DNA of 64,000 nt from Aliikangiella sp. G2MR2-5 (GCF_015687155.1 NZ_JADPQF010000008.1:62001-126000), one strand, 5' to 3'. Counted from the first letter of the stretch, positions 53,510 through 63,377 are shown. Program-made: numbers and translations. Notes: generated by a model not told the origin, from the sequence alone.

Positions 53510-54220
53510 ATGGTAAATGATTTAAATGAAAGCCAGCCGGACTGGAGAAAACTTGACAAGTTGGGACTCAATTTACAAGCCGTGCTGGACCTAAAAGACT
53601 TGCCGGATGATCTACTCGCACAATTAAAACAATGTTGTAATAAAAACGAAGAGTTCAATAAACTGTTACTTGTCGGTCATGCAGGAAAAAAGCTTTGGGA
53701 GAAAGTTAAGTACAAAGTTAGCCAGGAAACTCATGCCATCGATCAGTATTCAATGAGTCATGTCGAAAATTTTCTGCAAGACGCGGTCGGCAAAAATAAT
53801 TTTGAAATGATATTCCCCAGCACTCATTCGGTCGGATTGCAAAAGTTAGGTGAGTTGGCAGGCTGGCATTTTGCCTCGCCATTTAGAGTTGGGATTAATA
53901 ATCAATGGGGTAGCTGGTATGCCTATCGGGCAGCTGCTCTGGTAAAAGCGAATTGGACAACTAAAATTGAGTCGGAACTTGGTTCACCCTGTTTAAATTG
54001 TGAGGAGAAGCCCTGTATTGGTGCCTGCGCCGGTGATGCGCTTGAAGGCGAAGCTTTATCCTTAAATAAATGTCTTGATTATCGCAAGCTCGCAGGTTCT
54101 CGTTGTGTAGATCGTTGTCTGGCGCGAATGACATGTCCGGTTGCACATCAGCACCGATACGAGCTGGAGCAGATCCAGTATCACTATGGGCGTTCAATCA
54201 AGTTTATTAACAAAGACTAA
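53510..54220 (+). CDS. QueG-like Fe-S protein at the end of the B12 operon
   Basis: A 236-residue protein. The C-terminal third has a ferredoxin-like cysteine set: C161-x2-C164-x4-C169-x3-C173 (PCLNCEEKPCIGACAGDAL), C188, and C199-x3-C203-x5-C209 (RCVDRCLARMTCPVAHQHRY). The middle (LGELAGWHFASPFRVGINNQ then GSWYAYRAAALV) resembles the corrin-binding part of epoxyqueuosine reductase QueG/MMACHC-type nitroreductase-fold proteins. It is smaller than QueG (about 350-380). Placed after cobalamin salvage genes, a role as a corrinoid reductase or beta-ligand-removing protein is plausible. Exact family is uncertain. Confidence 0.7.
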   Translation: MVNDLNESQPDWRKLDKLGLNLQAVLDLKDLPDDLLAQLKQCCNKNEEFNKLLLVGHAGKKLWEKVKYKVSQETHAIDQYSMSHVENFLQDAVGKNNFEMIFPSTHSVGLQKLGELAGWHFASPFRVGINNQWGSWYAYRAAALVKANWTTKIESELGSPCLNCEEKPCIGACAGDALEGEALSLNKCLDYRKLAGSRCVDRCLARMTCPVAHQHRYELEQIQYHYGRSIKFINKD

Positions 54221-54299
54221 ATTAAAATAATGCTAGTTGTATGAGTAGCTTTTTTGACGTATGCTACCTACTCAAATGGCATTAAATAAGGAATTTACA

Positions 54300-54653
54300 A
54301 TGAAGTATCAGGGAAGTTGTCACTGCAAGTCAGTCCAATTCGAATTTGAGGCTAAGGAGATAGAGAGCGCGCTTCAATGTAACTGTTCAATATGTATTCG
54401 AAAGAATGCCATTATGTCCAAAACTTACATTGAACCAGCAAAATTTAGTCTGACTCAGGGAAAAGATGCTCTTTCAACCTACCAATGGGGAGATAAGGAC
54501 GTCAATCATCACTTTTGTAAATACTGTGGAATCCATCCGTTTCACGATCTTGTCGATCAGCCGGGAGCCTACCGGGTCAATTTGGGATGTGTAGAAGGGA
54601 TTGAGCCCAGACGACTGGCTATTTTTGAATTTAACGGAAGGGATGAGTTGTAG
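54300..54653 (+). CDS. GFA/CENP-V-fold zinc protein
   Basis: A 117-residue protein with start at 54300 (AAGGA eight bases upstream). The cysteine sites of the GFA family are visible: C7 and C9 (GSCHCKSVQFEF), the CNCSIC group, and HHFCKYCGIHPFHD. The fold binds structural and catalytic zinc; named after glutathione-dependent formaldehyde-activating enzyme, but most members are of unknown activity. Single gene between the B12 operon and efpL. Confidence 0.92.
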   Translation: MKYQGSCHCKSVQFEFEAKEIESALQCNCSICIRKNAIMSKTYIEPAKFSLTQGKDALSTYQWGDKDVNHHFCKYCGIHPFHDLVDQPGAYRVNLGCVEGIEPRRLAIFEFNGRDEL

Positions 54654-54832
54654 CCCCTTTGTGTGATAGCCAGAGCCAATAATATCGCTCGCCGAAATTG
54701 TTTGGTAACGTTGAATATCTTGATGATCTGGTACTCCACCGAATTCGGGCAAACAATTGAACACAATGGCTTTTCTCGACTCTCATTCCAAGCTATGATA
54801 CGGCAATTTTGTCGTAAAATAGCTAGAAAACC

Positions 54833-55402
54833 ATGCCGAAAGCAAGTGATATCAAACGAGGAATGGCCGTTGAGCATAACGGTAAGTTGTTGTTAATAAA
54901 GCAAGTAGAAGTACATAGCCCTACTGCGCGAGGGGCTTCGACACTCTATAAGACTAGATTTAGTGAAATCGGTACTGGAGCTAAAGTTGAGCATACCTTT
55001 AAAGGTGATGATATGGTTACTCAGGTCGAGCTCTCACGTCATCCGGTAAGCTTCTCTTATATCGATGGAGACGATTATATCTTCATGGACAATGAAGATT
55101 ATAGCCAATACAACTTCAAGAAAGACGAAATTGAAGATGAGCTACTATTTATTAATGAGTCAACCGAAGGTTTGACAGTATTGTCCGTCGACGGTAAGCC
55201 GGTCGGAATAGAGCTACCGCAGTCGGTTGAAATGGAAATTACTGAAACCGATCCATCAATAAAAGGTGCTTCCGCTTCTGCACGAACCAAGCCCGCCAGA
55301 TTTGCCACTGGTTTGACTATTCAAGTTCCTGAATATATCAGTACCGGTGAAAAGGTTAAGATTAATGTCGCAGAAAAGAAGTTTATGGGTAGAGCCGAAT
55401 AA
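54833..55402 (+). CDS. efpL: Elongation factor P-like protein EfpL (YeiP)
   Basis: A 189-residue, three-domain EF-P paralogue. The KOW-type N-domain opens [20 protein letters not shown], and the tip loop reads [20 protein letters not shown], with the extended loop and arginine typical of EfpL/YeiP instead of the modified lysine of EF-P. It relieves ribosome stalling at difficult proline-containing motifs. It abuts pssA (0-bp gap), suggesting co-transcription. Confidence 0.94.
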   Translation: MPKASDIKRGMAVEHNGKLLLIKQVEVHSPTARGASTLYKTRFSEIGTGAKVEHTFKGDDMVTQVELSRHPVSFSYIDGDDYIFMDNEDYSQYNFKKDEIEDELLFINESTEGLTVLSVDGKPVGIELPQSVEMEITETDPSIKGASASARTKPARFATGLTIQVPEYISTGEKVKINVAEKKFMGRAE

Positions 55403-56758
55403 ATGAATATCAGAAGAAAACCGGCGAGTTTAATTCCTCAGTTAGGCTACTTCAATGTTGCGGCAGACAAAGTCTCAATATTGGAAAAAACGTCAGAATT
55501 CAAGACGAAAATTCTAGCGCTAGTCGCTGCGGCTAAAAAACGAATTTATATGACTGCGCTTTACTTGCAAGACGACGACGCTGGTAAAGAAATTCTGACT
55601 GCGATTTATGAAGCCAAACAGAAAAATCCTGAGCTTGATGTAAAAATATTTGTCGATTTTTCACGTGCGCAAAGAGGGTTGATGGGGCATGCGCAAAGTA
55701 TTGGTAATGTCCGACTTTATCGCGAGTACGCGGCAAAATATGAAAATCCAATTGATGTGCTTGGTGTGCCTGTTAAAAGTAAAGAAATGCTGGGCGTATT
55801 ACATCTTAAAGGTTTTGTTTTCGATAACACGCTATTTTACAGTGGCGCGTCTCTCAATAATATTTATCTCCAGCAGGAAGAACGCTATCGATACGATCGG
55901 TATCATTTGATCGAGTGTAAAAAGCTGGCTGACAGTATGGTTAATTTTCTAAAGAACTATCTGGGTAAAGCTCCGGCTGTTCGATCTCTGTCTGAAGAAG
56001 ATATTCCAAGCAAGAAGCAGCTAAAGCCTGCGATGAAAATGCTGAAAAAGAATTTGCGAAAGGCGCATTATAAAGTTAAACCTGAAAAAGAGACACTAAG
56101 CGGAAAGCAGGTCGCAGTAACCCCATTACTAGGGTTCGGTGGTCGCGCAAACCTGCTAAATCAGACAATTTATGAAATGGTCAGGGATACCGAGCGAACG
56201 GTCACCATTTTTACACCCTATTTCAATTTACCTAAGAAAGTTAGTAAAGCGGCTAGAAGAATTTTAAAGAATGGTAAGACGGTGAATATCGTTGTGGGTG
56301 ATAAAGTCGCCAACGATTTTTATATTCCGGAAGACCAGCCTTTTAATAAAGTCGGCATTGTTCCATACGTTTATGAAACTAACCTAAAGCGCTTTATTAA
56401 ACGAAACCAAAAATTTGTTAGCGAAGGTTTGTTAAACGTTTACCTATGGCGTCATGACGCTAACAGTTTTCATTTAAAAGGAATGAGTCGGGACGGAGAG
56501 TATCATTTGCTCACCGGGCATAATATTAATCCGCGAGCGTGGTCTCTGGATTTAGAGAACGGAGTGTTAGTTCAGGATCCAAATCAACTATTGGAAGATG
56601 CATTTGAAAGTGAGTATCAGACCATTCTGACACATACTAAGAGAATCTCTCATTTTAATGATATTGAATCGATAAAAGATTATCCTGAGGCGGCAAAAAA
56701 ACTGATGAAGAATGTAAAGCGAGCCAAGCTGGATAGTATTCTTAATCGCCTGCTTTGA
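55403..56758 (+). CDS. pssA: CDP-diacylglycerol-serine O-phosphatidyltransferase PssA (PLD type)
   Basis: A 451-residue protein, exactly the E. coli length. Both phospholipase-D HxKx4D motifs are present: H134 (HLKGFVFD) and H357 (HLKGMSRD). It makes phosphatidylserine, the precursor of phosphatidylethanolamine, on the inner face of the membrane or ribosome. The peripheral-membrane PLD type is typical of gammaproteobacteria. A strong terminator follows. Confidence 0.96.
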   Translation: MNIRRKPASLIPQLGYFNVAADKVSILEKTSEFKTKILALVAAAKKRIYMTALYLQDDDAGKEILTAIYEAKQKNPELDVKIFVDFSRAQRGLMGHAQSIGNVRLYREYAAKYENPIDVLGVPVKSKEMLGVLHLKGFVFDNTLFYSGASLNNIYLQQEERYRYDRYHLIECKKLADSMVNFLKNYLGKAPAVRSLSEEDIPSKKQLKPAMKMLKKNLRKAHYKVKPEKETLSGKQVAVTPLLGFGGRANLLNQTIYEMVRDTERTVTIFTPYFNLPKKVSKAARRILKNGKTVNIVVGDKVANDFYIPEDQPFNKVGIVPYVYETNLKRFIKRNQKFVSEGLLNVYLWRHDANSFHLKGMSRDGEYHLLTGHNINPRAWSLDLENGVLVQDPNQLLEDAFESEYQTILTHTKRISHFNDIESIKDYPEAAKKLMKNVKRAKLDSILNRLL

Positions 56759-56767
56759 TTTTCCCCG

Positions 56768-56795
56768 CGGGCTGTCAAACAGCCCGGTTCTTTTA
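56768..56795 (+). terminator. Rho-independent terminator of efpL-pssA
   Basis: CGGGCTGT/ACAGCCCG (56768-56775 with 56779-56786), 3-nt loop, followed by GTTCTTTTAT, 10 bp after the pssA stop. Confidence 0.88.
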
Positions 56796-56826
56796 TCTCA
56801 GTAATATTTCCGGGCTTACCAATGTC

Positions 56827-56890
56827 GTTTGCTAACGATGTTGTTTGCTAAGAATATTATTCGGTAACAATATTATTCGCTAACAATGCT
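56827..56890. repeat. 16-bp tandem repeat x4 running into the MAPEG gene
   Basis: Units start at 56827, 56843, 56859 and 56875 (GTTTGCTAACGATGTT, GTTTGCTAAGAATATT, ATTCGGTAACAATATT, ATTCGCTAACAATGCT). A diverged fifth copy (GCGCTAACAACAT) seems to continue inside the last codons of the MAPEG gene. Lies between two convergent genes. Confidence 0.82.
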
Positions 56891-57326
56891 ACATAGCGCT
56901 AACAACATGAATGAGTAGCGTTATCCAGTAAGCAATTAGAACCAGTACACTGGCAAAGTAGACATTAAAACGGTTTCTTACGTTGTTACTGGTACAGTGA
57001 ACATAACTATGAATATATCGTAAGACAACATATATCCAGGCGGTATAAAGAAAAACACTGGATTCTATATTCAATATCATGGTCAGTACGACTGCCAGAT
57101 AAAAGTGAATGGGCGTTTCAAATAAATTTTGAAAATTTCTCGACAGCTTTCTAATGTTTTCCGGTTCGCTTCCATCAGTATCACGATATAGCTTGTAATA
57201 GTTGATATCGACCTTTCTCGATTTTGCAGCTTTAAACCTCCTGAACCCCATGTTAAAAAGAATGAATATCGTCAGAATAACAAGGGCAAATGCCGGAAAA
57301 AATAGCTGAATATGAAAGTTGTTCAT
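56889..57326 (-). CDS. MAPEG-family membrane protein
   Basis: A 145-residue protein with four predicted helices. It has FQNLFETPIHFYLAVVLTMI and WIYVVLRYIHSYVHCTSNNV, the helix-2 and helix-3 signatures of MAPEG (membrane-associated eicosanoid/glutathione metabolism) proteins. Bacterial members of this type are usually uncharacterised glutathione-dependent enzymes. It is isolated; a 16-bp tandem array runs into its 3' end. Confidence 0.88.
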   Translation of the reverse strand: MNNFHIQLFFPAFALVILTIFILFNMGFRRFKAAKSRKVDINYYKLYRDTDGSEPENIRKLSRNFQNLFETPIHFYLAVVLTMILNIESSVFLYTAWIYVVLRYIHSYVHCTSNNVRNRFNVYFASVLVLIAYWITLLIHVVSAM

Positions 57327-57553
57327 CGTTAGTCCTATTCAAATTAATCAGAGAATGATGTTAGAGGGATTTGAAGACTGGGTAAAGAGGAATTGGTGAC
57401 AAGAAAATGAGTCGAAAGCGACAGTTTGAAATTTGTCTGAGTTAAATAAGTGATAATGGTAACTAACAGCAGGATGCCAGGGTCAGAACACCTTTTTTAG
57501 AATCGCTTTCTTCAGTTTTTAGGGCTAACGAATAAAATACGAGCTTGAATTGA

Positions 57554-58051
57554 TCAATGCTTGGCCAAAACCTCCAGTGTCAAACCATTAAAAGTAACTA
57601 CTTCGCCACCATGTTCTTTAGAAAATTTTGCGGCATCATTGACACTAATAAAGGTTGCGAGGGTTCCTCCCATTGAGCCTTTTAGATCGGAGCCCAAAAC
57701 ATAGAAGGCATCGCGCGCTGAAATCAAATGCTCATCATCTGGGGAATTCCATGGTGTTTTCGCCATATCGTGAACGTACATTTCGATAACGTTGTGTTGA
57801 TTTTCAGGCTGCAGGTACCAAAAAATGAGTTCTTTGGTTGAACAAAACTTTTTTGCTTGCTTGCTTCGTTTATCAAAAGCTTGCCCCTTGGGACCTTCGA
57901 AACGGGAAATGACCATGCCGCAAACGTGGCATTCGTCGCTCTTCTCAAAAGCAACAGGGTCAAGTTTAGCCGGTGTTTTGTCGGATTGGCCACACGCTGA
58001 GAGCAAAAAGCTAAAAATTCCTACAAGTGCAAGCTTGGCGAGGTTAGACAT
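57554..58051 (-). CDS. nosL: NosL copper chaperone lipoprotein
   Basis: A 165-residue lipoprotein: signal MSNLAKLALVGIFSFLLSAC with lipobox Cys C20. The Cu(I)-binding signature CHVCGM is at C41/C44/M46, and later FCSTKELIFWYL. NosL delivers copper for the CuZ cluster of nitrous oxide reductase via NosDFY. It is the last visible gene of the leftward nos operon, 28 bp after nosY. Confidence 0.95.
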   Translation of the reverse strand: MSNLAKLALVGIFSFLLSACGQSDKTPAKLDPVAFEKSDECHVCGMVISRFEGPKGQAFDKRSKQAKKFCSTKELIFWYLQPENQHNVIEMYVHDMAKTPWNSPDDEHLISARDAFYVLGSDLKGSMGGTLATFISVNDAAKFSKEHGGEVVTFNGLTLEVLAKH

Positions 58052-58079
58052 TATTTCTCCTTTCTTTGTTGCAAGTTGA

Positions 58080-58904
58080 TTAAATAGGGCGTTTCGTTAG
58101 ACGGTAGTAGGCCAGGGTAAAAGGAACAATGATCCAGATCGTCATACTGACAAAGAGTTCCGTTAGGGTAAAGGACTGCTCACTGGCAATGCTGAGCAAG
58201 CCGGTTCCATTTGAGTCGAATCCGACAAGGTTAACCAGGCGGAAAATATCAGTTGGATTGAATAGCAATAGATAAGGAAAAACTTCTGCTTGTACCTGAC
58301 CTTCCGTTGCTACTAATATTCCCAATAGACCCATATCGTAGATCAACACAAAGAAAAACCAGATAATTAATGCAAGTCCCGCTGCTTTCGATTTTTCACT
58401 TACCCAGCTACTCACCAAATAAGAGAGACTGATAAAAATCATGCCAAGAAGAATGGCAGAGGCGATAAAAAGTCCAAAGGCGCTCAGTAGTTCCGAAACA
58501 TCGACAGCGTCTGCGAAAAAAGCAATTATCAAGCCTGCACTACCAAAGCCCGCGATTGTTGATATGGCTAAAATAGCTGTATGTCCCATAAGTTTACCCA
58601 GTAGCAATTCGCCTCTGGTTAAAGGATAGGTTAACAGCAATAATAAAGTTCCGTCTTCGTCTTCTCCGACAATGGCGTTGTATGATAATAGTAATGCTAT
58701 CAGGGGAAGAAGAAATACATTAAGACTCGAAAGACTTACAATGGTATTGGCTACCGAGCTAAAACCAATAGTACCGACAGAGGCTGAGCCAAACCAGGAA
58801 AGTCCAGAAGCAAAAACCGCGAAAATCACGGTAATAGCTACTAGCCAGCGATTTCTAAGTCCATCTTTAAATTCTTTTTGAGCAATAGCGATACTGGCTT
58901 TCAT
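58080..58904 (-). CDS. nosY: NosY, ABC permease for nitrous oxide reductase maturation
   Basis: A 274-residue protein with six membrane helices. Features include IALLLSYNAIVGEDEDGTLL, LTYPLTRGELLLGKLMGHTA and LSYLVSSWVSEKSKAAGLAL. It pairs with NosF and couples ATP use to periplasmic NosD during CuZ assembly. Its start overlaps the nosF stop by one base (position 58904), giving translational coupling. Confidence 0.95.
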   Translation of the reverse strand: MKASIAIAQKEFKDGLRNRWLVAITVIFAVFASGLSWFGSASVGTIGFSSVANTIVSLSSLNVFLLPLIALLLSYNAIVGEDEDGTLLLLLTYPLTRGELLLGKLMGHTAILAISTIAGFGSAGLIIAFFADAVDVSELLSAFGLFIASAILLGMIFISLSYLVSSWVSEKSKAAGLALIIWFFFVLIYDMGLLGILVATEGQVQAEVFPYLLLFNPTDIFRLVNLVGFDSNGTGLLSIASEQSFTLTELFVSMTIWIIVPFTLAYYRLTKRPI

Positions 58905-59881
58905 TAGTGACTTCCTCTGCTATTGAGTGGTGAACGTTTCTCCTGTGTCTGACCAGTTGAGCTCTCGGGGAAATCGATAACCTGATGATCCTGCTCGATA
59001 AAATATTTATATAGCTGTTCGAGACTCGGTGGTCTTGTATCCAGATTTTGAATACCGGGCAGATTGGTCAGCGTCTTTAACGCCGACATTTTTTCTTTTG
59101 CGGTTAATGAGATCAGGAATTGGCCATCATCGTCTGCAAGAACTTTTCTACCTAGCTTGTTTTCAATTTCTTCGAAATCGAAACAACCCTGAAATGCTAT
59201 TTGCGTTTCCAAGTGGGTGAGCCGGCGAAGTTCTTCTATCGACCCGTAGGCTTTCAACTGACCCTGTGACAAAATAGCGGCCTTGTCGATATGCTTCTCT
59301 ACCCCAGGTAGAACATGAGAGCAGAGAATTATTGAGCAGCCTTTGTTTTTTAATTCATCAACGATTACATAGAACTCCTGGGTTGCGATGGGATCCAGAC
59401 CAACTGTTGGTTCATCCAGTAATAGTAGAGACGGCTCAGTTAATAGCGCCTGAGCAAGTCCCAATCTTTGCTTCATTCCTTTGGAGTAGGTTTTAACTTT
59501 ACGATTACTGGCAGCAGTTAGTCCGACCTGACTCAATAATTCCTGACATCGATTTTTAGATACTTTTTTCAGCCGGGCAAAAAATTCTAGAACTTCCCTT
59601 CCGGTGAGTTGTTGATAAAAGGAAACATTTTCAGGAAGAAAACCGAGGCGGTAACGATGATGACTAAAATCTGAGTCGGCAGGTTTATTACCGAAAACTT
59701 CGATGCTACCACTGCTCGGCTTAACAAGACCGAGAATTATTTTCATTGTTGTCGTTTTGCCGGCGCCATTATGGCCGAACAGTCCAAGTACTTCACCTTG
59801 TTCCAGAGTTAGGTCGAGTCCCTTAAGAACAGACAGTTTGCCAAAGGACTTTTTTACATTTGATAATTTAATAACGCTCAA
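58904..59881 (-). CDS. nosF: NosF, ABC ATPase for nitrous oxide reductase maturation
   Basis: A 325-residue protein with Walker A GLFGHNGAGKTTTMKIILGL near 33-52, signature YSKGMKQRLGLAQALL (a KGM variant of the LSGGQ motif) and Walker B LLLLDEPTVGLDPIA. The C-terminal extension reads QVIDFPESSTGQTQEKRSPL, making it slightly longer than the typical 300-310. It drives the NosDFY complex. Linked one base before nosY. Confidence 0.95.
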   Translation of the reverse strand: MSVIKLSNVKKSFGKLSVLKGLDLTLEQGEVLGLFGHNGAGKTTTMKIILGLVKPSSGSIEVFGNKPADSDFSHHRYRLGFLPENVSFYQQLTGREVLEFFARLKKVSKNRCQELLSQVGLTAASNRKVKTYSKGMKQRLGLAQALLTEPSLLLLDEPTVGLDPIATQEFYVIVDELKNKGCSIILCSHVLPGVEKHIDKAAILSQGQLKAYGSIEELRRLTHLETQIAFQGCFDFEEIENKLGRKVLADDDGQFLISLTAKEKMSALKTLTNLPGIQNLDTRPPSLEQLYKYFIEQDHQVIDFPESSTGQTQEKRSPLNSRGSH

Positions 59882-59947
59882 TGGTTCGCTCCTCAGAACA
59901 AGCTTGGCCTATGTTTTTGTTATTGTTGATGTATAGACATAAATGCT

Positions 59948-61261
59948 TTAATTATTGGCTAAGTTTACGCCGTTACTTTCCGACTGTGATTGACTAAAAT
60001 CATTTTTCATCAAAGGGTAGCTGTCTTTTATTCCCTGAGATTTAAGAATCGGAAATTCTTTTTGTACCCATTTTAATGTTTGGATTGCCGGACTGTTTAT
60101 TAATACATTCGCCGCAGGATATTTCCACAGTACTTTATCGATGCCGTCATTTGGTTCAAAGGGTTCGTCGCCAATGCCGTCATTGTTTCTATCCCATCCC
60201 TGATAATCGCTCCAGAAATTGCCACGTCCATCATGCGACCATTCAACTTCACGGTTGGCAACGTATTTAACCTGGCGCTTATTTTGAACAAAGTAGTTAC
60301 CGTAGATATTATTGCCTTCCGAGCCTGCGGTTAAATGTATACCAATTTCACCGCCTTTAAACAGATTTCCTTCCACCTCATTAAACGGCGCGTTGTACAT
60401 GAAAATTGCTTTGCCTTCCGCTCCAGAAATATATTGTTCACCGCCAGGGCCCTGTTGTTGATGAACGTTCAGAATTTTATTTCCTTTTATAGTCGAGTAG
60501 GAAATGTAGTTCATCAGAATGCCGTAATTGGTATCATTCTTCGAAGTGTTATTGATAACCGTTAAATACTTCGATTGCATTAAGGCATAAGCGGTACGGG
60601 TGTTGAAGGTGCGATTGTCTTTTACCAGGTTAGAGTAAGAATACATGTAGTGTATTCCGTATCTAAGGTTGTGTAGATAATTGCCGATCAATTCATTTTT
60701 GTTGCTGGTATCAATGTAAATACCATCACGTGTGTGCCACACTTCATTATTTTCAACGAGAGTGTCGCTCACGTTAAAAAGGTGAATGCCGTTACCTCTG
60801 TCTTGCGAGCGAATGTCAAGATTACCCTCAACTTTGTTGTTAATAATTCTGGCGCCTGTTGTTGAGTCCAGCCAGACACCAAAGGTATCACCTTTAAAAT
60901 AGTTGTTGTCGACTTTTAAATTTGTTGCTGTTTTTTCAGCGAAGATGCCCGCATTCATGTCTGTAAGGTTGTCACCCCAATTTAAAATATTGCAGTTCTT
61001 GATGACGACATTTTCTGCGATGATTCTTAAAGTATCTTTTTGATGATTGCCATCCAGAGTTGCTTGATTTTGACAATTGATGGTAACAGGGGTTTTGACC
61101 TGGAAATTCCCCAGGTATATACCTGGAGCGAGTAATATTTCAGTGTTTGCCTTGATATTGTTCAACGCATGGAATAAATCTTCGCTAGAAGCGATGTTTA
61201 CAATTCCCGCCTGAACCTGACAGGCCAGTGAAAAAGTTATGAGTGCGAGTAGTTTTTTCAT
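59948..61261 (-). CDS. nosD: NosD, periplasmic beta-helix copper-delivery protein
   Basis: A 437-residue exported protein (signal MKKLLALITFSLACQVQAG). The body is a right-handed parallel beta-helix of NosD repeats, visible as recurring N-N/N-x-V strand turns (NSDTLVENNEVW, NNTSKNDTNYGIL, GNKILNVHQQQG) and GNFWSDYQGWDRNNDGIGDE near the end. It holds copper for handing to NosZ. Start taken at 61261, which gives a clean signal peptide; TTG 61279 and ATG 61270 are alternatives. It follows nosZ after an intercistronic hairpin. Confidence 0.95.
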   Translation of the reverse strand: MKKLLALITFSLACQVQAGIVNIASSEDLFHALNNIKANTEILLAPGIYLGNFQVKTPVTINCQNQATLDGNHQKDTLRIIAENVVIKNCNILNWGDNLTDMNAGIFAEKTATNLKVDNNYFKGDTFGVWLDSTTGARIINNKVEGNLDIRSQDRGNGIHLFNVSDTLVENNEVWHTRDGIYIDTSNKNELIGNYLHNLRYGIHYMYSYSNLVKDNRTFNTRTAYALMQSKYLTVINNTSKNDTNYGILMNYISYSTIKGNKILNVHQQQGPGGEQYISGAEGKAIFMYNAPFNEVEGNLFKGGEIGIHLTAGSEGNNIYGNYFVQNKRQVKYVANREVEWSHDGRGNFWSDYQGWDRNNDGIGDEPFEPNDGIDKVLWKYPAANVLINSPAIQTLKWVQKEFPILKSQGIKDSYPLMKNDFSQSQSESNGVNLANN

Positions 61262-61340
61262 TTTTAGCATCTGTTGCAATTTTTTTTGCTAGAAAGAAAG
61301 TTATTTTTGTTGTTGTTTCTTTAACTTCTTTCTGAGTATG

Positions 61341-61373
61341 CCTCTCCCTTCAAGCAGTACCTAAAGGGAGAGG
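61341..61373. other. Hairpin between nosZ and nosD
   Basis: Perfect 10-bp stem CCTCTCCCTT/AAGGGAGAGG (61341-61350 with 61364-61373), 13-nt loop. Read leftward the downstream side has no T-run, so it is probably an mRNA-stabilising or processing hairpin after nosZ, not a full terminator. Confidence 0.72.
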
Positions 61374-61393
61374 AAGTAGAAATGCTGATAAGT

Positions 61394-63298
61394 CTATGCT
61401 TTTTCTACAATCATTCTGCCACGCATTTCCATGTGCAATGCGTGACAGAACCAGTGACAGTAGTACCAGAACACTCCGGGTTTATCTGCCTTAAAGGTGA
61501 TTGATGAAGTCGCTTGTGGACCAATCTCCATGCTTGCGCCATGTTGACACATTGCAAAACCATGAGTGACATCTTCTACCTGGTCAAGGTTAGTAATACA
61601 TACGGTAACAGTATCACCTTGCTTAACATTGAACTCTGTCATTCCAAAGTTTGGCGCAATAGAAGTCATATAAACACGAACTCTATTGCCGTCACGTATC
61701 ACTTTATTGTCAGTTTCCAGCGTAACGCCATCACGTTTAGCCTGAGCAACTGTTTCTGCAAAAATAGGGTCATCGCGAGTCCAAAGTTTTTTAGGTTTCA
61801 CTTTACTGCGATGAACGATCATGCAGTCATGCGGTTCAGCAAATGTTGGGCCGTCATGAACCAATTTCATTTCTTCACCTGAAATATCAATTAGCTGATC
61901 ATTTTCGGCGCGAAGAGGTCCGGTTGGCAGGAAGCGATCTTTAGAGAACTTACATAAAGAAACCAGATATTTACCATCAGCATCACGAGTTTCACCCATT
62001 GTCGTGTGGTTGTGGCCGGGCTGGTAATGTACATCCAGTTTTTGTTTGATGTAGTTAACTTTCTTTCCGTTGTATGCTTCAATTGCTTTCTTCACATCCC
62101 ACTTTACAATTTGGCTATCCAGGAAGAGGGTGGTGTAAGCATTTCCACGACCGTCAAATGCTGTGTGAAGTGGTCCTAAACCAAGCTCAGGTTCACCGAC
62201 AATCGCATCACGCTCCTTGATTTTTCCAGCAAACAGATCGGGGAGCTTTTTGATGGAAACGATGGTTACTGTTGGAGATAGCTTACCATTGGCAACAAAA
62301 TATTCACCATCCGGTGAGGTGTTACATCCGTGGGGACTTTTAGGTACAGGAATATATTTTGTGTAGGCGCTATTGGCTTTCTTCCGACCATCAACAACCG
62401 GAACTTTTGAATCTCCAATCGTTTGGAACTTACCCGCTTTGATCGCTTTTTCAATGGAATGAATATCAAATACTACAAGCCAGTCTCGTTCATTGCGCAT
62501 TGTTTCAGCCAGAGTCACACCTTCTTCCGAGTTGTAGCAGGTGGCAGCAGCAAATCGACCGGTGTAATCTGCGTCCGTATTGTCCAGGTTACCGTCAACA
62601 ATGACCTGGAATGCCATTTCCATTTTCTCTGCGTCGATTACATTGAACATGGTGAAGTACTTGGTTGGATCATTCAGATCGCGCCCATCATTCGGTTGCG
62701 GAATGCGGAATTCGCCATTGCAGAAAACATATTTGGTATGTGGTACTTTTTGAACACGCAATCCATGGATTGCCTGGACGTTGGGAATGGTCAACATTTT
62801 ATCGGTTTTCATCACATCGCAACGGATGCGGGCAACACGCGTATTGAGTTTATCGTTAATGAAAACATATTTACCGTCATAACGACCGTCGGTCATACTC
62901 ATATGTGGATGGTGCGCGTCACCGCAAAGTACATCGGCACTATCGCCTTTAATGCGTTTGGACTCATCGGTTAACCCCCAGCCAGTTGCTGACTCAGTGT
63001 TAAATACCGGAATTCGCATTAATTCACGCATTGATGGCAAACCTAATATTCTAACTTCACCCGAATGACCTCCGCTCCAAAATCCGTAGTACTCATCCAG
63101 TTCGCCGGGGCCGACATTATGTTTCGCATCGTGACGCGCTTTATCGGCAGCTTGTGCAAATTGAGCCGGAGTCATTACACCGGTTAAGCCCAGACCAGCA
63201 ACACCTGCTGCTCCGGCGGCTGACGCGCCAAGAAAACCACGGCGACTAATGCCTTTCTTGGTTTCTTCTTGCTCTATTGTTTTGGTTTTCTCGTCCAT
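61394..63298 (-). CDS. nosZ: Nitrous oxide reductase NosZ (clade I, Tat type)
   Basis: A 634-residue protein with a Tat signal (residues 18-24 SRRGFLG). It reduces N2O to N2 in the periplasm. CuZ-ligand histidines are visible in [38 protein letters not shown] and HNHTTMGE. The CuA site is at the C-terminus with C614, W616, C618, H622 and M625 ([14 protein letters not shown]). The Tat signal and the layout with nosR mark clade I. It is followed leftward by nosDFYL and preceded by nosR. Confidence 0.97.
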   Translation of the reverse strand: MDEKTKTIEQEETKKGISRRGFLGASAAGAAGVAGLGLTGVMTPAQFAQAADKARHDAKHNVGPGELDEYYGFWSGGHSGEVRILGLPSMRELMRIPVFNTESATGWGLTDESKRIKGDSADVLCGDAHHPHMSMTDGRYDGKYVFINDKLNTRVARIRCDVMKTDKMLTIPNVQAIHGLRVQKVPHTKYVFCNGEFRIPQPNDGRDLNDPTKYFTMFNVIDAEKMEMAFQVIVDGNLDNTDADYTGRFAAATCYNSEEGVTLAETMRNERDWLVVFDIHSIEKAIKAGKFQTIGDSKVPVVDGRKKANSAYTKYIPVPKSPHGCNTSPDGEYFVANGKLSPTVTIVSIKKLPDLFAGKIKERDAIVGEPELGLGPLHTAFDGRGNAYTTLFLDSQIVKWDVKKAIEAYNGKKVNYIKQKLDVHYQPGHNHTTMGETRDADGKYLVSLCKFSKDRFLPTGPLRAENDQLIDISGEEMKLVHDGPTFAEPHDCMIVHRSKVKPKKLWTRDDPIFAETVAQAKRDGVTLETDNKVIRDGNRVRVYMTSIAPNFGMTEFNVKQGDTVTVCITNLDQVEDVTHGFAMCQHGASMEIGPQATSSITFKADKPGVFWYYCHWFCHALHMEMRGRMIVEKA

Positions 63299-63377
63299 AT
63301 TACTCTCCTATGATTTAGTAATAATATTGTTTTACATTTACATCCTGATTTTTAGCCGTTTGTGTACGGCAATATTG

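Noticed and set aside
54663-54896. 77-codon plus-strand ORF upstream of and overlapping efpL
   Set aside because: No ribosome site, low-complexity composition, and it runs into the conserved efpL start in another frame.
61394-63298. Clade II (Sec-type) NosZ
   Set aside because: A clear twin-arginine signal SRRGFLG and linkage to nosR indicate clade I.
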